Shown here piece by piece: positions 5,736 to 12,492 of a stretch of DNA of 13,338 bases. Within the stretch, counting starts at the first letter, position 1; every line of letters begins with the position of its first letter. The position numbers were made by a program, and so were the translations under genes. Origin of the DNA: Clostridiaceae bacterium (GTDB lineage: Bacteria; Bacillota; Clostridia; Oscillospirales; Acutalibacteraceae); contig JAEDIL010000050.1 in assembly GCA_016292455.1 (NCBI GenBank), positions 1 to 13,338 of the forward strand. The letters run 5' to 3'. Below the pieces are notes generated by a model. It did no database searches. It saw nothing but the letters and a program-made list of their open reading frames with translations, and was not told the DNA's origin.

Positions 5736-7196
5736 ATGAAAAAGAAAGCAGCATGTTATATCCGGGTTTCAACAGACGAACAGACAGAGCTTTCCCCTTC
5801 TTCTCAGCTTGAAGCTCTTAAAGAATATGCCGACGCCCATGGTTACATTATACCGAAAGAATATGTTTTCAAAGACGAGGGCATATCCGGAAGAACAACT
5901 CAAAAGCGTCCCGGCTTCAACCGTATGATTGCGGCGGCAAAAACTGTTCCCAAACCGTTTGAGGCTGTACTGCTCTGGAAGTTCAGCCGATTTGCGCGCA
6001 ACAGAACAGACGCAATCGTTTACAAAAATCTTCTTCGCAATGAACTTGGAATTGATGTGATTTCAATTTCCGAAAATCTGGGCGAAGACCGCGGAACGGC
6101 ATTGATTCTTGAAAGTATGTTCGAAGCCATGGATGAATACTATTCAATCAACCTTTCAACCGAGGTAAGACGTTCAATGAAGCTGAAAGCCGAAAAAGGA
6201 CAGCCGCTTTCCGCAGCTCCGTTCGGTTACAGAACGGTGGATAAGCAGCTTGTTATTGACAGCAAAAAAGCAGAAACTGTAAAGTATATTTTCAACGCCT
6301 TTGAAAACGGCGAAGGAACAAGAAAAATTGCAGCTTTTTTGGGAGACTGCGGCGTCAGAACAAACCGCGGCTGTGTTCCCGACAATCGTTTTGTCAGCTA
6401 CATTCTGAAAAACCCGGTTTACTGCGGCTATACACGCTGGTGTGAAAACGGACGCGTCGACTATGCCCAAAAATTCCCTGACAACATGACGGGAATCATT
6501 ATTGCAAAGGGCACGCACGAGCCGATTATTTCAGAAGAGCAGTTTAAACGCGTACAGACCGCAATGAAAGAGGCACAGAAGCATCATAGAAAACATCAGA
6601 GTCCAAAAGGAGTAAACGACTGGCTGTTCAAAGGAATGATAACCTGCGACAGCTGCGGTTCAACTCTGGTTAAGCTCAGTTCAAAAGAGCAAACACTTCA
6701 ATGCAATTCCTACAACCGCGGAACATGCGGCGTTTCTCACTACCTTTCAGTTCAAAAAGCAAGCAAAGCAATTATTGAACAGCTTGAAAGAGTATTCAAA
6801 GAGCTTGATTTTATTGTTATCTGCAACACCGTTGACCAAGCCGAAAAAGAAAACTCCGCTGTTCTCCAACGCGCAATTGACTCAGAGAAAGCAAAGCTCA
6901 AACGGGTCCGCGAGGCTTTTGAAGCCGGTATTGACAGCCTTGAAGAATTCCGCGAAAACAAAAAACGGATACTTTCAAATATTGACAAATTTGAAAACGA
7001 ACTGCAAAAATGCGAAACAGCGGTACTGACCGAAAACGGCAAAGCGGACAGCGGTACCAAAACGGTGGATTTATTCACGCTCTTATGCGACGAACGCACT
7101 GAAAACGGCGCAAAAAACCTTGCCCTGCGCTCAATTATACGTCAGGTAATCTTTTACAAACCTCAAAATGAGCTGAGAGTTTTACTATATCTTTAA
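5736..7196 (+). CDS. Large serine recombinase (site-specific integrase)
   Basis: This 486-residue protein is a large serine recombinase. The N-terminal resolvase domain (about 4-150) has YIRVSTDEQ with catalytic S12 and R10, DEGISGRTTQKRPGF (47-61) and WKFSRFARNRTD (81-92). The recombinase domain (about 160-270) includes PFGYR and SYILKNPVYCGY. A zinc-ribbon has C304, C307, C323 and C331. A helical coiled-coil region at about 340-430 and a C-terminal segment follow. Such enzymes join attP to attB and, with a directionality factor, excise the element. All key residues are intact. The ATG at 5736 has AAGGAG 7 bases upstream; the frame is open to 5541, but that extension lacks homology features. 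The stop lies eight bases before a cotJC remnant that lacks its 5' end, so the gene sits at the right edge of an inserted element. No convincing promoter was found at 5661-5735. Confidence 0.95.
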   Translation: MKKKAACYIRVSTDEQTELSPSSQLEALKEYADAHGYIIPKEYVFKDEGISGRTTQKRPGFNRMIAAAKTVPKPFEAVLLWKFSRFARNRTDAIVYKNLLRNELGIDVISISENLGEDRGTALILESMFEAMDEYYSINLSTEVRRSMKLKAEKGQPLSAAPFGYRTVDKQLVIDSKKAETVKYIFNAFENGEGTRKIAAFLGDCGVRTNRGCVPDNRFVSYILKNPVYCGYTRWCENGRVDYAQKFPDNMTGIIIAKGTHEPIISEEQFKRVQTAMKEAQKHHRKHQSPKGVNDWLFKGMITCDSCGSTLVKLSSKEQTLQCNSYNRGTCGVSHYLSVQKASKAIIEQLERVFKELDFIVICNTVDQAEKENSAVLQRAIDSEKAKLKRVREAFEAGIDSLEEFRENKKRILSNIDKFENELQKCETAVLTENGKADSGTKTVDLFTLLCDERTENGAKNLALRSIIRQVIFYKPQNELRVLLYL

Positions 7197-7212
7197 GCAG
7201 TAAGCAGGCCCT
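7194..7212. other. Presumed attachment-site junction of recombinase element and cotJC
   Basis: The recombinase TAA (7194-7196) is followed by a tandem AAGCAGT/AAGCAGG motif (7195-7208). The cotJC frame is readable from GGC CCT GAC (7207 onward). Just upstream in that frame are CAG, TAA, GCA, where CotJC proteins usually read Gln-Tyr/Phe-Gly-Gly-Pro-Asp. The crossover should therefore lie within roughly 7198-7208. The exact core bases cannot be set without the other att site or an uninterrupted relative. Confidence 0.6.
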
Positions 7213-7725
7213 GACGGGGAATTAGGCGCTTCGCTGCGCTATCTCAGCCAGCGTTATTCAATGCCGCATCCCGAATTGCGGGGACTACTGACGGATATAG
7301 GTACAGAGGAGCTTGCTCACCTTGAAATGGTGGGCGCAATAGTATACCAGCTTACACGCAACCTCTCTCCTGCCGAAATCAAAAAGAGCGGCTTTGACAG
7401 CTACTTTATCAACCACACCACCGCCGTTTATCCGGCAAATACAAACGGAACTCCGTTCACGGCGGCGTATATCCAATCTACCGGCGACGTTTTGACCGAT
7501 CTTCACGAAGATATGGCGGCGGAGCAAAAGGCCCGCACGACATATGACAACATTCTTCGCCTTGTTGATGACCCGGATGTCTGCGACGCAATCAAGTTCC
7601 TGCGCGCAAGAGAAATTGTTCACTATCAACGCTTCGGCGAAGGACTCCGCCTTGCAACCGACAGACTCAACGAAAAGAATTTCTATGCTTTCACGCCGGG
7701 TCTTGACCGAGTTATTCAAAAATAA
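7204..7725 (+). pseudogene. cotJC: cotJC 3' fragment (spore-coat manganese catalase), interrupted
   Basis: About 173 codons of CotJC, a manganese-catalase-like spore-coat component. The frame reads GPDGELGASLRYLSQRYSM from 7207, before the first ATG at 7261, so homology extends upstream of any start codon and is cut by an in-frame TAA at 7201-7203. The first ~35-40 residues of the family are missing. No ribosome site precedes the ATG at 7261. The remaining frame is clean to its stop and keeps the expected dimanganese ligands: Glu of GPDGEL, the Glu and His of TEELAHLEM, the Glu of MAAEQKARTTYDN and the His of REIVHYQRFGE. Starting at 7261 would lose the first ligand. Such preservation suggests recent interruption or restoration by recombination. 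No cotJA, cotJB or 5' half of cotJC is in the window. Confidence 0.88.
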
Positions 7726-7749
7726 TTCGAGCCGAATAAAATGTGAATT

Positions 7750-7785
7750 GAAAGACCCGTCTTCAACAACAGTGGAAGATCTTTC
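7750..7785 (+). other. Imperfect hairpin downstream of the cotJC fragment
   Basis: GAAAGA and TCTTC (7750-7755, 7760-7764) pair with GAAGA and TCTTTC (7775-7785), leaving a four-base bulge. It is the first of two consecutive hairpins after the cotJC stop. Its role is unknown; it may stabilise or end the coat-gene transcript. Confidence 0.35.
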
Positions 7786-7793
7786 AGAATACC

Positions 7794-7836
7794 TTTCAGC
7801 CCGGGAGTGCATCAATTAACATATCCCGGGCTGAAA
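7794..7836 (+). terminator. Strong hairpin after cotJC, atypical terminator
   Basis: A perfect 13-bp inverted repeat, TTTCAGCCCGGGA (7794-7806) and TCCCGGGCTGAAA (7824-7836), encloses a 17-nt loop. Its place after the cotJC stop suggests transcription termination. However, no immediate T-run follows on either strand; the nearest one on the plus strand is some 20 bases on, around 7858-7865. It might instead be a processing or stabilising structure. Confidence 0.5.
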
Positions 7837-7919
7837 ACAGTTCAAAGAAGCGATAGATTTTTTTAATTGTTCACTAATCATTTTTATGATATGTTAATAA
7901 AAAAAACGCAGCGGTTGCA

Positions 7920-7948
7920 TTGACATATTGATAATTTCGTTATATAAT
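7920..7948 (+). promoter_or_regulatory. Consensus sigma-A promoter for the 65-residue gene
   Basis: Perfect TTGACA (7920-7925) and perfect TATAAT (7943-7948) with an ideal 17-base spacer. Predicted start is near 7955, giving a leader of about 24 bases. This is the strongest promoter in the window. Confidence 0.9.
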
Positions 7949-7978
7949 GTTAAAAATATTAACAAAGGACTTATTGAA

Positions 7979-8176
7979 ATGACAATAATTAAAGAAAAGG
8001 AAGTTATGCATCCGCTATATACCGCGAAACTCGAAAACGGTGTCTGCATAACAGTATTTGGCGATTATGGCAAAGGTGATGACGAAAAAATATACTATCA
8101 CGTCGGAAAAGATGTTGACGGTGTGCTTCAAACAGTCGGTTGGAGCTGTGACATTTCAAAAGCTGTAATTCTCTGA
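7979..8176 (+). CDS. Small hypothetical protein (65 residues)
   Basis: I do not recognise this protein. It is small, soluble and mildly acidic, with no signal peptide or membrane segment. The order is a charged start (MTIIKEKEVMHPL), a hydrophobic/Gly segment (YTAKLENGVCITVFGDYG), an acidic turn (KGDDEK) and YYHVGKDVDGVLQTVGW near 43-59; it ends SKAVIL. Alternating hydrophobic residues suggest a small beta-rich domain. The ATG at 7979 follows AAAGGA at 7964-7969; an ATG at 8006 is also possible but has a weaker site. A perfect promoter precedes it and a terminator follows, so it is a single-gene transcript, probably expressed strongly. That makes a real gene likely despite the unknown function. 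Confidence 0.7.
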   Translation: MTIIKEKEVMHPLYTAKLENGVCITVFGDYGKGDDEKIYYHVGKDVDGVLQTVGWSCDISKAVIL

Positions 8177-8211
8177 GTGCTTTCACTGTGAAAATATATA
8201 ACATTTTTATG

Positions 8212-8241
8212 AAACTGTCTGTCGTTTATCGACGGCAGTTT
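8212..8241 (+). terminator. Intrinsic terminator of the 65-residue gene
   Basis: AAACTG (8212-8217) and GTCG (8221-8224) pair with CGAC (8230-8233) and CAGTTT (8236-8241), with a small internal irregularity and a TTTAT loop. T-rich sequence (TTGCGTTTTATTATG) follows. It lies 36 bases after the stop at 8176. Confidence 0.7.
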
Positions 8242-8318
8242 TGCGTTTTATTATGAACAATACGCCAAAATTTTTGAAAGAATCTCAGCTGTGATGCAGC
8301 TACTTACAGGCGGTGCGC

Positions 8319-8347
8319 TTGACTGCTGTCAAACGGTATGATAAAAT
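8319..8347 (+). promoter_or_regulatory. Promoter of the EFR1-like gene
   Basis: TTGACT (8319-8324) and TAAAAT (8342-8347) are separated by 17 bases. Initiation near 8354 would leave about 26 bases to the ATG at 8380, with GGAGG at 8369-8373. Confidence 0.7.
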
Positions 8348-8379
8348 CAGCTCAGAATTCAATAAGATGGAGGAAAAAC

Positions 8380-9126
8380 ATGATTTTACATTTTTCTGGA
8401 ACAGGCAACAGTGAGTATGTTGCAAAAAGGCTCGCAAAAGAAATCGGCGACGAGGAAATAAACGTTTTTTCAAAAATCCGCAGCAGCGACTACACAACGC
8501 TGAACTCTTCGCTTCCGTTTGTTGTTGTCTGCCCGACATACTCATGGAGAATTCCCAGAATTCTTGAAAAGTGGCTTGAAGCAACTGAGCTTTCCGGAAA
8601 CAGCAATATCTATTTTGTGATGACCTGCGGCGGCAACATCGGCAACGCCGGCGCATACTGCGAAAAGCTCTGTCGAAAAAAAGGACTAACCTATATGGGC
8701 TGCAAAAATATTGTCATGCCGGAAAACTATATAGCCATGTTCAGAACTCCGTCAACGCAGGAAGCAAGCAGTATTATTCTTGAAGCCGAACAGCCTGTTA
8801 TTGAAACGGCAAAGTGCATTGTTGGCGGAAAGCCTTTTTCAAAGGCAAGAATTACCCTTATCGACAAGCTGAGCAGCGGTATTATCAACGATGCATTCTA
8901 TCTGCTTTTCATTTCTGCAAAAAAGTTCCGCTCAACCGACAAATGCATTTCCTGCGGAAAGTGTGTGAGCGTCTGCCCTCTAAGCAATATTTCGCTGACA
9001 GACGGAAAACCGGTCTGGGGTCAGAACTGCACCCATTGCATGGCCTGCATCAACCGCTGCCCGAAAGAAGCAATTGAATACGGCAGACACAGCAAAGGAC
9101 TGCCAAGATATGTCTGCCCGAAATAA
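8380..9126 (+). CDS. EFR1-type flavodoxin-domain 2[4Fe-4S] ferredoxin protein
   Basis: This 248-residue cytoplasmic electron carrier combines two redox modules. The N-terminal half begins with a flavodoxin-type phosphate loop (FSGTGNSEYVA, 5-15) and contains CPTYSWRIPR (51-60) and MTCGGNIGNAGAYC (81-94), as in EFR1-family proteins that bind FMN. The C-terminal part holds two complete cluster motifs: C189, C192, C195, C199 in CISCGKCVSVCP, and C217, C220, C223, C227 in CTHCMACINRCP. Electrons could thus pass between flavin and iron-sulfur clusters; the partner enzyme is unknown. The ATG at 8380 is chosen for the GGAGG six bases upstream; a GTG-type extension to 8338 would run into the promoter. 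The gene stands alone with its own promoter. Confidence 0.9.
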   Translation: MILHFSGTGNSEYVAKRLAKEIGDEEINVFSKIRSSDYTTLNSSLPFVVVCPTYSWRIPRILEKWLEATELSGNSNIYFVMTCGGNIGNAGAYCEKLCRKKGLTYMGCKNIVMPENYIAMFRTPSTQEASSIILEAEQPVIETAKCIVGGKPFSKARITLIDKLSSGIINDAFYLLFISAKKFRSTDKCISCGKCVSVCPLSNISLTDGKPVWGQNCTHCMACINRCPKEAIEYGRHSKGLPRYVCPK

Positions 9127-9160
9127 AATGTGAAAAAAGGTAGGCCAATCATTAAAATTC

Positions 9161-9218
9161 AGAAGCGTTTTCTTTATCCCGAAGCTGCAAAAGATACCGC
9201 GGGCAAGTGAACGCTTCT
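9161..9218 (+). repeat. Nested inverted repeat after the EFR1-like gene
   Basis: AGAAGCGTT (9161-9169) and AACGCTTCT (9210-9218) are perfect complements, and CCCG/CGGG (9178-9181, 9200-9203) can pair inside the loop. This gives a two-stem RNA structure in the 3' region of the EFR1-like transcript, or a small structured RNA. No T-run follows it directly. Function unknown. Confidence 0.4.
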
Positions 9219-9241
9219 ACGAGCAAAAAAAATTCCGAAAG

Positions 9242-9298
9242 AAAAGACTATACTTCACATGACCCGATTTGGTGACCGATGTGAAATATAGTCTTTTT
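9242..9298. terminator. Bidirectional terminator between EFR1-like gene and sugar operon
   Basis: A long hairpin pairs AAAAGACTATA and TTCACAT (9242-9260) with ATGTGAA and TATAGTCTTTT (9279 onward), with a single C/A mismatch and an 18-nt loop. T-runs flank it on both strands. It lies between two genes that converge from the left (ending 9126) and right (ending 9358), so it should end both transcripts. Confidence 0.88.
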
Positions 9299-9357
9299 TG
9301 TTAATGCTTTTGCTCTTTGGTCTGCGTTCAAAGCGACAGCCGATGTCCGTTTTTACT

Positions 9358-10374
9358 TCAACAATTCTGCGAGGATTCATACGCCGCAAGAACGTCCCGG
9401 ACCGCTTTTGCGCCCTGCTCAAAATCGACGGGAAAATCCTCCCCCGTTTCAACACAGCGGTAAAAATCTTCTATGAGCGCGGCGTGTCCGTTACCCCAAT
9501 AGCTGTTGCCGTGACAACAGCCGCCGTTTTCAAGACGGAGCTTTTCAAAAGAGCCTGTGCCTTCGGTAAGGTACAAATCAAGTCCGTCAAGAAGAAGACG
9601 CGCACCCGATTCAAAAAACAGCTCAATCGAAACATTTGCATTGAGAGAAAAGCCGTTGGTTGCGCTGAGAACGGCAACAACGCCGTTCTGATAGGTGTAG
9701 CGAACCAGTGCCGAGTCTTCAACATCAATAACACCTTTCAGCGTATCATTGAAAACATGAGCGTCAACCGTCTGAGTTTCGCTCTTTGCAAAAACTCTCA
9801 GCAAATCCGAAGTGTGAATCGCCTGGTTCATCAGCACCCCGCCGCCCTCCGATATTTTTTTGCCGTGCCAGGAGTCAGAGTAATATGCTTCATCGCGGAA
9901 CCAGTCAACATCGGCTCTTTCCGCCGTGACAGCACCAAATCTGCCGCTTTCAATGATCCGCAGGGTCTCCCGCACCGCGGCGTTATATCTGTTCTGAAAA
10001 CAGACGCCAAACATTGCGCTGCTGCCTGAGACCGCATGTCCGAGCTCGTCAAGGCTCTGCCGACTGATTGCGCAGGGCTTTTCGCAAAGGACGTTTATTC
10101 CCTTTTCGAGCGCCCCGACAGCCATCGGAACATGGAGGTAATGCGGAGTGCAGAGGTGAACACAATCAAGATTTTCATCTGAAATGAGAGCTTCAAAATC
10201 ATAATATGCCTTGCAGCCGTACTTTTCGGCGCAATGCAGCGCCTTTTCGGGCTCTGTGTCACAGACGGCAACAAGCTCAATGTTCTGCATTGCTTTGAGA
10301 ACCGGAAGATGTGTTCTTGAAATATTTCCGCAGCCGACAACAGCAGCCTTAAACCTTTTCATTGCCTTACTCAT
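9358..10374 (-). CDS. Gfo/Idh/MocA-family NAD(P)-dependent oxidoreductase
   Basis: This 338-residue cytoplasmic dehydrogenase probably oxidises or reduces a sugar, inositol or sugar acid. The N-terminal Rossmann fold has VVGCGNIS (12-19) and an acidic residue after beta 2 (CDTEPEKA, about 38-45), which favours NAD over NADP. The catalytic CEKP holds K99. In the C-terminal substrate domain, MNQAIHTSD places H187 and D190 at the usual active-site positions, after GGGV. Length is typical. It is last in a three-gene operon; its ATG overlaps the preceding TGA as ATGA. An internal ATG four codons in is an alternative start. The bidirectional terminator at 9242-9298 follows. Substrate is unknown; the isomerase next door suggests keto-sugar chemistry. 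Confidence 0.92.
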   Translation of the reverse strand: MSKAMKRFKAAVVGCGNISRTHLPVLKAMQNIELVAVCDTEPEKALHCAEKYGCKAYYDFEALISDENLDCVHLCTPHYLHVPMAVGALEKGINVLCEKPCAISRQSLDELGHAVSGSSAMFGVCFQNRYNAAVRETLRIIESGRFGAVTAERADVDWFRDEAYYSDSWHGKKISEGGGVLMNQAIHTSDLLRVFAKSETQTVDAHVFNDTLKGVIDVEDSALVRYTYQNGVVAVLSATNGFSLNANVSIELFFESGARLLLDGLDLYLTEGTGSFEKLRLENGGCCHGNSYWGNGHAALIEDFYRCVETGEDFPVDFEQGAKAVRDVLAAYESSQNC

Positions 10375-11249
10375 CTTTTTGAAGCCACCTGTGCAATCAG
10401 ATGCATTGCGTCAGCCGCAGCCTTGAAAGACTGTTCGTGAGAAGGATATGTGTTTTCCGGAATTGTTCTTTCGCCCTCAATAACCTTGCTTTCAAGATTG
10501 CCGAGACCTTCAAAAACCTGAAGATGCGGTTCAAGCGACAAAAGGAGCTCTTCGCGGCCCTCAGACGCTTTTGCAATAATTTCGGGAACATGGCCTTCTC
10601 CCTTTCCTGCGGGAACGACGCTTCCGTCCTTATACATTGCATCCTTGACGTGGAAGTATTCAATATAATCTTTCAGAAGATCATAGGCTTTGAGCGTGTC
10701 AACGCCGCACTGAATGAAATTCGCCGGGTCAAAAACCGCACGAAGATTTTCTCCGCAGTTTTCAAGCAGATCCAGACAGCGCTCTGCTGTATCTCCGTAG
10801 ATTGCCTTTTCGTTTTCATGGCAGCAAAGCAGTCCGTTCTGAGCTGCATAATCCGCCATAATTTTCACGCGGCGGATTACCTCTTCGCGATACACTCCGT
10901 AATCTTCACCCTCAGTAAAGTAGAAGCTGAAAATTCTGATATATTTCGCACCGAGTATTTTTGCGACCTCAACGGTATTTCTGAATTTTTCAAAATGCGG
11001 TTCAAAATCGTCGGTTATCTCAATTTTTCCGTAGCCGGAGCCAATTGAAGCAACGCACATTCCGGCTTCGTCAATACTCTTTTTCATCTCCCTTGCCTGA
11101 CTGACAGAGAGATTATTGATATTCAGTTCATCTCCGAAGCCGCGAAGCTCCATGTGAGTTATGCCGTTTTTTTTGCAGGCATTCATCTGTCCCTCAATGG
11201 TTGTTTCTCCGGACTCATCGCAAAAAGCGGAAAAAATGTATTTTGTCAT
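10371..11249 (-). CDS. Sugar phosphate isomerase/epimerase-type TIM-barrel protein
   Basis: This 292-residue protein belongs to the AP-endonuclease-2-like TIM-barrel superfamily (COG1082), which includes xylose isomerase-like enzymes, inosose dehydratase and keto-sugar epimerases. The four expected metal ligands can be placed: E145 in CHENEK, D174 in FDPANF, H200 in YFHVKDA and E240 in SLEPHL. EGHVPE near 218-223 recalls the product-side loop of IolE/IolI-like members. No signal peptide is present. The ATG has AAAGGTGA about seven bases upstream. It sits 15 bases behind the first dehydrogenase gene and overlaps the second, so it should interconvert their substrates or products. It may be an epimerase, isomerase or dehydratase; sequence alone does not decide. 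Confidence 0.88.
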   Translation of the reverse strand: MTKYIFSAFCDESGETTIEGQMNACKKNGITHMELRGFGDELNINNLSVSQAREMKKSIDEAGMCVASIGSGYGKIEITDDFEPHFEKFRNTVEVAKILGAKYIRIFSFYFTEGEDYGVYREEVIRRVKIMADYAAQNGLLCCHENEKAIYGDTAERCLDLLENCGENLRAVFDPANFIQCGVDTLKAYDLLKDYIEYFHVKDAMYKDGSVVPAGKGEGHVPEIIAKASEGREELLLSLEPHLQVFEGLGNLESKVIEGERTIPENTYPSHEQSFKAAADAMHLIAQVASKR

Positions 11250-11264
11250 TCTATATCACCTTTC

Positions 11265-12443
11265 TCAATAGGTTGAGCTCATGTCCTCTTCAACGCTCTC
11301 ACACACAGTTTTTTTGAACCTTGAATTCCTGATTTTTTCGTTCAGAAGTTCAAGATACAGCTCTTCGTCAAACGGAATTTCAACCGTTTTGTCAAGCCAT
11401 GATGAGAGGAACGCGGCGTTTGAAATAATCAATCCGTTGATTCCCTCGGCGCCCTCGGCAATCAGCGGCTCTCCCCTGAGAATATGAGCGGCAAAAGCAT
11501 TGAGAACACCGGGATGCTGCTCATTGAGACCATCGGTTTCAACTTCGCTCCATTTTCCGGGCAGCTTTGCAAAGCCTTTATCCGACGTTCTGATAAATTC
11601 TTCGGTGCTGCCGTTAAGCTCATACGCCGAAAGCGTAAACTTATCGGTTCTTGGGTCATTCTCGCAAATGAGCTTTGCTCTGTCGAGAGTTATTTCAAGA
11701 CGGTTTGTGCCCGGACAGTCACCGGTTGTTGTAATAAATGTTCCGGTTGCACCATTCGGATATTCAACATATATTGTCACGTCATCCTCAACCTCAATGT
11801 CATGCCACTTTCCCTCATGGCAAAACGCTCTGACCTTTTGAGGCATTCCGCAAATCCACTGCCAAAGGTCGAGCTGATGGGGACATTGATTGAGAATTAC
11901 TCCTCCGCCCTCGCCTGACCATGTTGCGCGCCAGCCGCCGGAGTTATAATACTGCTGGGTTCTGAACCAATCGGTTATTATCCACGAAACACGCCTGATT
12001 TCGCCGTAAGCACCGCCGGAAACAAGCTCTTTCAGCTTGCGGTAAACGCAGTTGGTGCGCTGGTTTAGCATGAGCGCATAGGTCTTGTCTGATTTTTCGG
12101 CAACAGCAATGAGTTCCCTGACCTGCTTTGTGTATACACCGGCAGGTTTTTCACTCATAACGTGAAGTCCGGCATTGAGCGCTTCAACAGCAAGCGGCGG
12201 ATGAGAATAATGCGGTGTTGCAATAAGCACCGCTTCGCAAAGTCCGCTTTTTATGAGAGCTGAAGCGTCTGAAAAAGCGGCAGCCTGCGGCAGTTTTTTT
12301 TCAGCCGCGGCAAGGCGCTTTCCGTCAACGTCAGCAATACAGGTGATTTCTATTTCGGGCATCTTGTCTTCAAGATAGTTTTCAATATGCGCACCGCCCA
12401 TATTGCCGACACCGATTATTCCGAGCTTTAATTTCCGAGCCAT
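11265..12443 (-). CDS. Gfo/Idh/MocA-family oxidoreductase, long form
   Basis: This 392-residue dehydrogenase is a second member of the Gfo/Idh/MocA family and leads the operon. The Rossmann motif is GIIGVGNMG (8-16), with D38/D40 in IADVDG, and the catalytic lysine is K99 in SEKP. NQCPHQLDLWQW (185-196) gives H189 and D192 at the active site, preceded by GEGGG. It is about 50 residues longer than its downstream paralogue, with a longer tail (about 340-392) ending in a charged stretch. The two share architecture but differ enough to have distinct substrates or to act as an oxidation/reduction pair around the isomerase. AGGAGG precedes the ATG by about 6 bases. A promoter with a dyad lies at 12493-12530. 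No transporter or kinase gene accompanies the unit in the window. Confidence 0.92.
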   Translation of the reverse strand: MARKLKLGIIGVGNMGGAHIENYLEDKMPEIEITCIADVDGKRLAAAEKKLPQAAAFSDASALIKSGLCEAVLIATPHYSHPPLAVEALNAGLHVMSEKPAGVYTKQVRELIAVAEKSDKTYALMLNQRTNCVYRKLKELVSGGAYGEIRRVSWIITDWFRTQQYYNSGGWRATWSGEGGGVILNQCPHQLDLWQWICGMPQKVRAFCHEGKWHDIEVEDDVTIYVEYPNGATGTFITTTGDCPGTNRLEITLDRAKLICENDPRTDKFTLSAYELNGSTEEFIRTSDKGFAKLPGKWSEVETDGLNEQHPGVLNAFAAHILRGEPLIAEGAEGINGLIISNAAFLSSWLDKTVEIPFDEELYLELLNEKIRNSRFKKTVCESVEEDMSSTY

Positions 12444-12492
12444 AACGTCCTCCTAATCCGGAAAGAGCGAACACAAATACCGCCCGCTCACA

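Noticed and set aside
7261..7725. A complete shorter manganese catalase starting at the ATG at 7261.
   Set aside because: Homology continues in frame before that ATG, no ribosome site precedes it, and the start would drop the first metal-ligand glutamate.
9298..10029. A 243-codon plus-strand frame opposite the Gfo/Idh gene.
   Set aside because: It lies fully antisense to a clearly conserved dehydrogenase and its composition (many R, C, F, N residues) is typical of a shadow frame.
10401..11048. A 215-codon plus-strand frame opposite the sugar isomerase.
   Set aside because: The minus strand has the full metal-ligand set and operon coupling; the plus frame has no recognisable features.
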